This document shows positions 8,736 to 13,237 of a stretch of DNA of 13,237 nucleotides, in pieces. This DNA comes from Myxococcales bacterium (GTDB lineage: Bacteria; Myxococcota_A; Bradymonadia; Bradymonadales; Bradymonadaceae). The notes below the pieces were generated by a model that did no database searches, was not told the DNA's origin, and saw only the letters and a program-made list of their open reading frames with translations. The translations under genes were made by a program, and so were the position numbers. The DNA is taken from the NCBI GenBank assembly GCA_007120915.1, contig SKMT01000712.1:1-13237 (forward strand), read 5' to 3'. Numbering within the stretch: position 1 is the stretch's first letter; every line of letters starts with the position of its first letter.

Positions 8736-8780
8736 CGTTCATTTTTCGTGCTTCGCGTTTCGCTCTCTGTGTCTTCGAGC

Positions 8781-8886
8781 CTCAGCGTTCCGCGCCCCAG
8801 CGTTCCGCGCCCCAGCGTTCCGCGCTCAGCGCCCCAGCGTTCCGCGCTCCAGCGTTCCGCGCTCAGCGCCCCAGCGTTCCGCGCTC
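8781..8886 (-). repeat. Right array: six copies of the same core, inverted
   Basis: CAGCGTTCCGCG, the exact reverse complement of the left-array core, starts at 8783, 8798, 8813, 8835, 8850 and 8872. Spacings are 15 or 22 bp, depending on whether a 7-bp CAGCGCC-type block is inserted. Exact inverted copies of the left 22-bp unit lie at 8828-8849 and 8865-8886. The 7-bp difference between the two spacings equals the unit of the heptamer array that follows. Confidence 0.85.
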
Positions 8887-8984
8887 AGCGCCCAGAGCCC
8901 AGCGCCCAGAGCCCAGCGCCCAGCGCCCAGAGCCCAGCGCCCAGCGCCCAGCGCCCAGCGCCCAGTGCCCAGTGCCCAGCGCCC
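8887..8984. repeat. Heptamer tandem array, 14 units of AGCGCCC
   Basis: Fourteen contiguous 7-bp units occupy 8887-8984: nine are AGCGCCC, three AGAGCCC (units 2, 4, 7) and two AGTGCCC (units 12, 13). The last C of unit 14 is the first base of the CTA that is the TAG stop of the minus-strand VWA gene, so the array directly abuts that gene. Slippage would alter the 3' untranslated region but not the protein. Confidence 0.9.
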
Positions 8985-10162
8985 TAGCGAACCTCGGCGA
9001 TGGCGTCGTCGAGCCCGTCGAGGGTGAGGGGGTACATGGGGAAGAGATCGCCGATTTTGTGAGTGGTGAAGCTCTGCCACCAGCGGGGTTTGTCGGGGTT
9101 GAGCCAGGCGGTGCGCTCGATGGTGTCGCGGATGCGGTGCAGCCAGGTGATGCCCGCGTCGTCGTTGTAGTGGAAGTAGTTGACCGATCCGCCGGGTTGC
9201 ATCAGCTCCGGGGGCGCCATCGCTGCGTCGCCGACGATGAAGCAGCGCCAGGTGCGGTCGAGCTGGTCGAGCACTTCCCGGGTGGGCTCGCCCTTTCGGC
9301 GGGCGATGTCGGTGTACAGCGTCTCGTAGGGGCAGTTGTGGAAGTAGTAGATGCGGAAATCTTTGAAGTGATGGGCGTTGCTTGCGGCTGACAGCAGGCG
9401 GCTGACCAGCTCGGAGTGTGGGGTCATCGAACCGCCGACGTCGGCGAGAAGCAGCAGCTTGACCTGGTTTTCGCGGGGTGGGCGAAAGACCATCTCGATG
9501 TCGCCGGCGTTTCGAGCGGTGGCGTCGATGGTCGCCTCCAGGTCGAGCTCTTCGTCGCGGCCGGTGCGGGTGAGCCGGCGCAGCTTGCGAAGGGCGACGC
9601 TGATCTGGCGGGTGTCGAGCACCCGGTCGGTGCGCAGGTTGCGAAACCGGCGCTTCGTCGCGATCTGCATCGCCGACCCTCGCATGCCCTCGCCGCCCAC
9701 GCGCACTCCGGTGGGATGATGGCCGGAGTGGCCGAAGGGGCTGGTGCCGCCGGTGCCGACCCAGGTGTCGCCGCCGTCGTGGCGCTCGTCTTGCTCGGCG
9801 AGGCGCTGCTCGAATTGTTCGCGCAGTTCGTCGAGGTCGAGCTCTTCGAGCGCGGCGAGCTGTTCCTCCGTGAGCTGACGGACGAATTTGGCCTCTTCGA
9901 GCCAGTCGAGCAGATCGTCGGTGATCTCCGCGCGTTTGTCCGGGGCCGTGAAGGGCCGGTCGCGGAAGAACTCGGCGAAGGCGGCGTCGTACAGGTCGTA
10001 GTGTTCGACCCGCTTGACCAGAATGCTTCGGGCCAGGGCGTAAAATCGCGACAGGCTGGCGGCGGCCAGGCCCTTTTCCAGTGCTTCGATCAGCGCCAGA
10101 AATTCAGTGGGCGACACCGGGATGCCGCGGTCTCGCAGGTGGTAGAAGAAGTCGATGAACAT
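8984..10162 (-). CDS. VWA domain protein, CoxE-like, partner of MoxR-type ATPase
   Basis: 392 aa with start ATG at 10162 (MFIDFFYHLRDRG), the usual N-terminus of the CoxE-like family. The open frame extends upstream to 10495, but only through repeats and the preceding gene. The N-terminal helical region (~1-110) matches the family pattern (PVSPTEFLALIEALEKGL, YALARSILVKR). A Gly-rich segment, GTGGTSPFG, lies near residue 135. The von Willebrand A domain carries a MIDAS-type DVGGSM at Asp241-Met246, followed by YYFHNCPYE and GDAAMAPPEL, both expected in this family. No signal peptide or membrane segment is visible, so it is probably cytoplasmic. Such proteins act with MoxR ATPases to remodel or load metal into client proteins; the client here is unknown. 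It is transcribed after the ATPase gene, 125 nt downstream. The Shine-Dalgarno sequence is weak. Confidence 0.92.
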   Translation of the reverse strand: MFIDFFYHLRDRGIPVSPTEFLALIEALEKGLAAASLSRFYALARSILVKRVEHYDLYDAAFAEFFRDRPFTAPDKRAEITDDLLDWLEEAKFVRQLTEEQLAALEELDLDELREQFEQRLAEQDERHDGGDTWVGTGGTSPFGHSGHHPTGVRVGGEGMRGSAMQIATKRRFRNLRTDRVLDTRQISVALRKLRRLTRTGRDEELDLEATIDATARNAGDIEMVFRPPRENQVKLLLLADVGGSMTPHSELVSRLLSAASNAHHFKDFRIYYFHNCPYETLYTDIARRKGEPTREVLDQLDRTWRCFIVGDAAMAPPELMQPGGSVNYFHYNDDAGITWLHRIRDTIERTAWLNPDKPRWWQSFTTHKIGDLFPMYPLTLDGLDDAIAEVR

Positions 10163-10177
10163 AGGCTCTGGGTGCTG

Positions 10178-10210
10178 GGTGGTCGGTGGTCGGTGGTCGG
10201 TGGTCGGTGG
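10178..10210. repeat. Heptamer microsatellite (GGTGGTC) next to the VWA start codon
   Basis: Four full GGTGGTC units plus five bases of a fifth occupy 10178-10210. On the minus strand this places a pyrimidine-rich ACC-containing repeat ending 15 nt upstream of the VWA start codon (10162), in the leader where ribosomes bind. A change in unit number would move or reshape the leader without affecting the protein. Confidence 0.85.
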
Positions 10211-10232
10211 AGAGCCATTGCTCGACCCGTAG

Positions 10233-10265
10233 CCCCGGGCCAGCCGCAGTTCAGGCTGCCCGGGG
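10233..10265 (-). terminator. Strong intercistronic hairpin between ATPase and VWA genes
   Basis: CCCCGGGCCAGCC (10233-10245) pairs with GGCTGCCCGGGG (10254-10265), 12 bp with one bulged C and an 8-nt loop. It begins 22 bases past the ATPase stop (10288) in the direction of transcription. No T-tract follows on the minus strand, so it may be an attenuator or an mRNA-processing/stability hairpin setting the ATPase:VWA ratio rather than a full terminator. Confidence 0.5.
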
Positions 10266-10287
10266 GACTGAGGTGCGTGATGCCACT

Positions 10288-11109
10288 TCACCGGCGGGCA
10301 TCGATAACGTTGGCCATCGCCGTCAGATCGCGCTCTTTTTTGAGCAACACGCCCAGGAAGGGGAACTCGTCGTCGAGCTGTTCGGGGTTGAGCCCGGAGC
10401 GGATCAGAGCGCCGATCCAGTCGATCAGCTCGCTTGTGGAGGGGTGTTTTCGGAGGTTGTCCTGGCGGCGCAGCCAGTAGAACTTGTCGAGGCACTGCTT
10501 CAGCAGTTTGCGATCGACGTCGGGATGGTGCACGGCGACGATGTCGCGCATCAAATCGGGGTCGGGAAAGTCGATGTAGTGGAAGATGCAGCGGCGCAGG
10601 AAGGCGTCGGGCAGCTCCTTTTCGGCGTTGGAGGTGATCAGCACGAAGGGGCGGTGGTTGGCGACGACTTCGCGCCCGGTCTCGTCGATGACAAACCGCA
10701 TCGCGTCGAGCTCGTGGAGCAGATCGTTGGGAAACTCCAGATCGGCCTTGTCGATCTCGTCGATGAGCACCACAGAGCGCTCATCGGCGTCGAAGGCGCG
10801 GCCCAGAGGGCCGAGTTCGATGTAGTTTTCGATGTTGGAGACGTCGCCGTCGCCGAAGCGGCTGTCGTTGAGCCGCTGGACGGTGTCGTAGTGATACAGC
10901 CCCTCGGCGGCCTGGGTGGAGGACTTGACGTGCCAGCGAATCAGCGGCATGCCCAGCGCCTCGGCGACGGCGTGGGCCAGGAGGGTTTTTCCCGTTCCCG
11001 GCTCACCGCGAACCAACAGTGGTTTTTGAAGGGTCAACGCCACGTTGACGACTTCGCGCAGTTCGGGATTGGCGATGTAGGAGCTGGTGCCCTCGAAAGT
11101 GTTGCTCAT
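10288..11109 (-). CDS. MoxR-family AAA+ ATPase
   Basis: 273 aa from ATG 11109; the start MSNTFEGTSSYIANPEL agrees with the family's usual opening (x-F-x-G-T-x-x-Y). The frame is open a little further, to a GTG at 11157, which lacks family-like sequence. Walker A is GEPGTGKT (35-42), Walker B VVLIDE (113-118), sensor 1 is TSN ending at Asn161, and the arginine finger region is FLRRC (170-174). The length is close to the usual size for the compact MoxR class that pairs with CoxE-like VWA proteins. It hydrolyses ATP, probably as a hexamer, to drive conformational change in a client selected with the VWA partner encoded next. Both lie on the minus strand in ATPase-VWA order, a recurrent arrangement. 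No good Shine-Dalgarno is visible. It is divergent from the lipoprotein gene at 11270, with a 160-bp shared upstream region. Confidence 0.94.
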   Translation of the reverse strand: MSNTFEGTSSYIANPELREVVNVALTLQKPLLVRGEPGTGKTLLAHAVAEALGMPLIRWHVKSSTQAAEGLYHYDTVQRLNDSRFGDGDVSNIENYIELGPLGRAFDADERSVVLIDEIDKADLEFPNDLLHELDAMRFVIDETGREVVANHRPFVLITSNAEKELPDAFLRRCIFHYIDFPDPDLMRDIVAVHHPDVDRKLLKQCLDKFYWLRRQDNLRKHPSTSELIDWIGALIRSGLNPEQLDDEFPFLGVLLKKERDLTAMANVIDARR

Positions 11110-11269
11110 GGAGTTAGGTTCAGTGCAGAGAAATGGTGAATGAACGAAGCGACGCACACGTTATTACCACTGTAAAGCGGTCGGGCCACGGGGGCCAGCG
11201 TCGTCGTAACCAGCAGCGGGTTCTTGACGGCGCCCCCCGGAATGATAGGGTGCTTTCGATGAGGGTTCT
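11110..11269. promoter_or_regulatory. Divergent promoter region, ATPase gene and lipoprotein gene
   Basis: This 160-bp gap must hold the start signals for both divergent genes. On the plus strand TTGACG (11224-11229) is a good -35 match, with a weak TAGGGT (11246-11251) 16 nt later. On the minus strand TAATAA (complement of 11161-11166) is a plausible -10 without a convincing -35. GAGGG (11261-11265), 4 nt before GTG 11270, is a good ribosome binding site for the lipoprotein gene. Only the region as a whole is well supported. Confidence 0.4.
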
Positions 11270-12211
11270 GTGATTTTGGAGTACGTCAACATCATGCAGC
11301 ATCGCCTTTATATCGCCACAGTGATTGTCAGTTCGGTGGCGCTTTTTGTCGGGTGCAACTCGGGGGAATCATTCTCGGATCATCCGGATTCGACGGGGTC
11401 GGATTCGACGGTCGTCGAGGAGAGCTACGGAGCGCTGTCTGCGGAAGTAGTAGGCGGTGATGATGCTGAGGTGAAGCTGCAGGCGCAGTTTTTGGACGCC
11501 AGGGGAGTGGACGTTCAGTCGGCACTGGATGCGTTGGAGGCAGGAGTGCCGCTGCGGGGGTTGCAGCAGGAGGACTGCCGATTTGTTGACGCTGAAGCAC
11601 AGCCGGGCGCCCAGCACGATCCGGCGTCGCTGCACCTGATGGACATCGGAACGATCGAGGTAGAAACCAGCCAGCAGTCGGTGGAGGTACAACCGCGAGA
11701 TCTGCCCGATTTACTCAATGCGTTTCATGGAGTGGTCTACGGCAGTGAGTGGAGCGAGGAAGAGACGGAAGCGACGGTGGACTATCGGCCCGGCGAACCG
11801 TACCGATTCAGCGCTGCAGGCACGACAACGCTGGGCGGGTTTGAGATGGTAATGACGGCGCCGCAACCGGTGGTGCTTGTGGCGGCCAATGGCGAAGAGA
11901 TCGGCGAAGAAGCAGTGCTACAAGTCGATCGCCGAGAAGATCTGGAACTGGTCTGGGAGACCAGCGGCAGCGAGAAGGGAGAGGTGTTCGTCGAACTCCG
12001 TGCCGGTGCTGGACCCAATGCCGACCGGTTGCAGTGCCGAAGCGGTGACGTAGGAGCGTTTACAGTTCCGGCGTCGATGCTCGATCAGTTCAGCGAGACC
12101 GCAGCCCTTGAGCTTCGGCGGATTCATCGAAGTGATGTGGAGGTGGAAGGGCTCGATGAGATGGAAGTGTTTTTCGGATCTACCGATCGGGTCGATCTGG
12201 AGTTTCTGTGA
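11270..12211 (+). CDS. Predicted lipoprotein of unknown function
   Basis: 313 aa from GTG 11270, chosen because GAGGG lies 4 nt upstream. ATG 11294 is an alternative that gives a typical 20-residue lipoprotein signal but has only a distant GGAG. The hydrophobic segment ends in ALFVGC, with the lipidated Cys at residue 29 (21 from the shorter start), followed by a Ser/Asp/Gly-rich linker. The mature part is acidic and looks beta-rich. Motifs that stand out are YRPGEPYRFSAAG, then GGFEMVMTAPQPV, then an Ig-like stretch ending LQCRSGDVGAFTVPASML. The style recalls acidic lipoproteins of Myxococcota-type bacteria, but I cannot name a family. Cys103 and Cys256 are the only cysteines in the mature part and could form a disulfide. 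The gene is divergent from the MoxR-type ATPase gene; no functional link can be shown. Confidence 0.85.
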   Translation: MILEYVNIMQHRLYIATVIVSSVALFVGCNSGESFSDHPDSTGSDSTVVEESYGALSAEVVGGDDAEVKLQAQFLDARGVDVQSALDALEAGVPLRGLQQEDCRFVDAEAQPGAQHDPASLHLMDIGTIEVETSQQSVEVQPRDLPDLLNAFHGVVYGSEWSEEETEATVDYRPGEPYRFSAAGTTTLGGFEMVMTAPQPVVLVAANGEEIGEEAVLQVDRREDLELVWETSGSEKGEVFVELRAGAGPNADRLQCRSGDVGAFTVPASMLDQFSETAALELRRIHRSDVEVEGLDEMEVFFGSTDRVDLEFL

Positions 12212-12599
12212 CCCATCAGCCCCTGTGGCGACCACCCCATTAGCAGGTGATAGCACCAGGGTAATGAGCCGAACAGCCAGTGAACATGCAGTCGAACGTC
12301 GGTGGGCCCAGGATGTAACAGAGGGGTGTGGCGATGGGGAACACGCCAATTTACTGGCCGTTGTGCTACCGCTGTGTTACGATTCTTCTGTCTTTAACGA
12401 CGACCTGCTTAACAAATTCGGCAACCGTTAATCGAACGACTCTCTTGAGATTCCCTTTTCAGGCTTGAGCGTCTCCTGACGGACTTGTTTATCGAGCCGG
12501 AGGGATGGCGAGACCACTGGCGGCGCCAGTTGGCGAGTTCTTCCAGCGGAAGAATTACTGGCCGTCGCGGACTCTGGGCATGTATGCAGGCGAAATAAC
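12212..12599. other. Intergenic region upstream of the kinase gene
   Basis: These 388 bases contain no credible gene. An 11-bp direct repeat, TTACTGGCCGT, occurs at 12351-12361 and 12555-12565. A small perfect palindrome, ACTGGC-GGC-GCCAGT, lies at 12516-12530. An extended -10-like element is at 12375-12383. Imperfect pairing after the lipoprotein gene (CCCTG 12221-12225 with CAGGG 12257-12261) is too weak to call a terminator. The frame starting at ATG 12505 overlaps the kinase N-terminus in another register and resembles nothing. Confidence 0.6.
12375..12383 (+). promoter_or_regulatory. Possible extended -10 promoter element for the kinase gene
   Basis: TGTTACGAT fits the TGn-TAnnnT pattern of an extended -10 box. 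No good -35 sits upstream. If used, it would give a leader of about 210 nt before the GTG at 12600. Confidence 0.25.
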
Positions 12600-13237
12600 G
12601 TGGCTGACGACTCCCTTGAATGGAAAAAGTTTGGGCGATACGCGCTGCTGCAGAAGATTGGCAGCGGGGGAATGGCTGAGATCTATCGTGCCAAGACCTT
12701 TGGGGCGGCGGGGTTTGAAAAAGAATTCGCCATCAAGCTGATTTTACCCAGCCTGGTGGATGACTCCGAATTCGTCGAGATGTTCATCAACGAGGCGAAG
12801 CTGGCGGTCAACCTGTATCACGCCAACATCGTACAGGTCTTCGATCTGGGAGAGATCGATGACCAGTACTACATCGCCATGGAGTTCGTGCACGGGAAGG
12901 ATTTGCTCGATGTGCTGGCGCGATGTGCGGAGATGAACATCAAGATTCCGCTGGAACTGGTGTTGTTTGTCGCCCAGGAGATGCTCAAGGGGCTCGATTT
13001 TGCCCACCGGGCCACCGATCAGTTCGGCGAGCCGCTGAACATCATCCACCGCGATGTCAGTCCGTCGAACATCATGATCAGCTATGCGGGGGATGTGAAG
13101 GTGGGGGATTTCGGGGTGGCGAAGGCGGCGATTGAGCGCACCCTCACGGAAAGTGGGACGCTGAAGGGGAAGGTCGGCTACATGAGCCCCGAGCAGGTGA
13201 TGGGCGACCGGATCGACGCGAGAAGTGACCTGTTTTC
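12600..13237 (+). CDS. Ser/Thr protein kinase, Hanks type (partial, runs off the window)
   Basis: 212 codons of a eukaryote-like kinase are visible; the 3' end is outside the window. The frame is open from 12480, and GTG 12600 (translated M-ADDSLEWKKFGRY) is the first usual start in it, with a weak AGG 9 nt upstream. Visible kinase features: glycine loop GSGGMAEIY (21-29), ATP-binding Lys46 in FAIK, the alpha-C Glu65 in NEAKLA, catalytic loop HRDVSPSN (150-157), DFG (170-172) with the preceding GDFGVAKA, an activation loop with several Thr/Ser (181-187), then GYMSPEQ (193-199) and the conserved Asp of RSD. All catalytic residues are present, so it should be active. The HRDVSPSNIM wording is typical of myxobacterial-type kinases. 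A sensory or output domain would be expected after the kinase domain. Confidence 0.95.
   Translation, partial: MADDSLEWKKFGRYALLQKIGSGGMAEIYRAKTFGAAGFEKEFAIKLILPSLVDDSEFVEMFINEAKLAVNLYHANIVQVFDLGEIDDQYYIAMEFVHGKDLLDVLARCAEMNIKIPLELVLFVAQEMLKGLDFAHRATDQFGEPLNIIHRDVSPSNIMISYAGDVKVGDFGVAKAAIERTLTESGTLKGKVGYMSPEQVMGDRIDARSDLF

Larger units (their letters stand above)
8276..8983. other. Convergent intergenic region made of inverted GC-rich arrays
   Basis: These 708 bases lie between two convergent 3' ends and contain no credible gene. The left part is a repeat array, the right part carries the same repeat in reverse complement, and a 55-bp perfect inverted repeat flanks a 193-nt centre (8488-8680). 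The centre itself is ordinary sequence with no recognisable feature. Open frames such as 8511-8987 read through the repeats as low-complexity Ser-Ala-Pro-Gln-Arg peptides and are artefacts. The whole could act as a bidirectional transcription barrier, because RNA from either strand can fold into a long hairpin. No U-tract terminator is visible. Confidence 0.7.

Noticed and set aside
8282..8984. CRISPR-like array
   Set aside because: The repeats are short, contiguous and inverted between halves, with no unique spacers of constant length and no cas gene nearby.
8511..9027. Plus-strand open frames reading as Ser-Ala-Pro-Gln-Arg repeat proteins
   Set aside because: The repetitive peptides are only the translation of the inverted DNA arrays; there is no start signal or plausible domain.
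10163..10495. N-terminal extension of the VWA protein
   Set aside because: The extra 111 codons run through the heptamer repeat, the hairpin and the end of the ATPase gene, and give no family-like sequence; the conserved N-terminus starts at 10162.
9416..11139. Long plus-strand open frames (9416-10480 and 10186-11139)
   Set aside because: They are antisense to the VWA and MoxR-type genes, whose motifs are clear on the minus strand.
12505..12741. 78-codon plus-strand open frame before the kinase
   Set aside because: GGAGGG directly abuts its ATG with no spacer, and it overlaps the kinase glycine loop in another register with no recognisable sequence.

Overview
The window is GC-rich, with long, strongly acidic (Asp/Glu-rich) exported proteins and a Myxococcota-type Ser/Thr protein kinase. 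A Deltaproteobacteria-like bacterium, perhaps Bradymonadales/Bradymonadia (often saline or marine), would fit. That placement is an inference from protein style; the window contains no marker gene.

Layout. 1-666 has no convincing gene but is dense in repeats: three GCGGG-N5-CCCGC palindromes, two tandem ~89-bp units that each hold a stem-loop, and an imperfect inverted repeat. 667-4359 and 4346-8275 (+) are two overlapping genes for very large envelope proteins of the same build: jelly-roll-like domain, TPR-like helices, DUF3857, transglutaminase fold, C-terminal beta domain. The first is a periplasmic protein with an intact Cys-His-Asp triad. The second is a predicted lipoprotein in which all three triad positions are replaced. 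8276-8983 is a composite inverted-repeat region between convergent genes, and repeat sequence reaches both stop codons.

10288-11109 and 8984-10162 (-) encode a MoxR-type AAA+ ATPase followed by a CoxE-like VWA protein, a classic functional pair. The 125-nt gap between them holds a strong hairpin and a heptamer repeat just before the VWA start codon. 11270-12211 (+), divergent from the ATPase gene, encodes an unrecognised lipoprotein. After a 388-nt gap, a Ser/Thr kinase gene starts at a GTG at 12600 and runs off the window.

How the genes may work together. The + strand pair could be an enzyme and pseudoenzyme complex at the cell envelope. The ATPase/VWA pair probably forms a chaperone-like remodelling machine of unknown client. 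Nothing in the sequence ties the two modules together directly. The least explained elements are the catalytic/non-catalytic transglutaminase pair and the repeat architecture at the gene ends.
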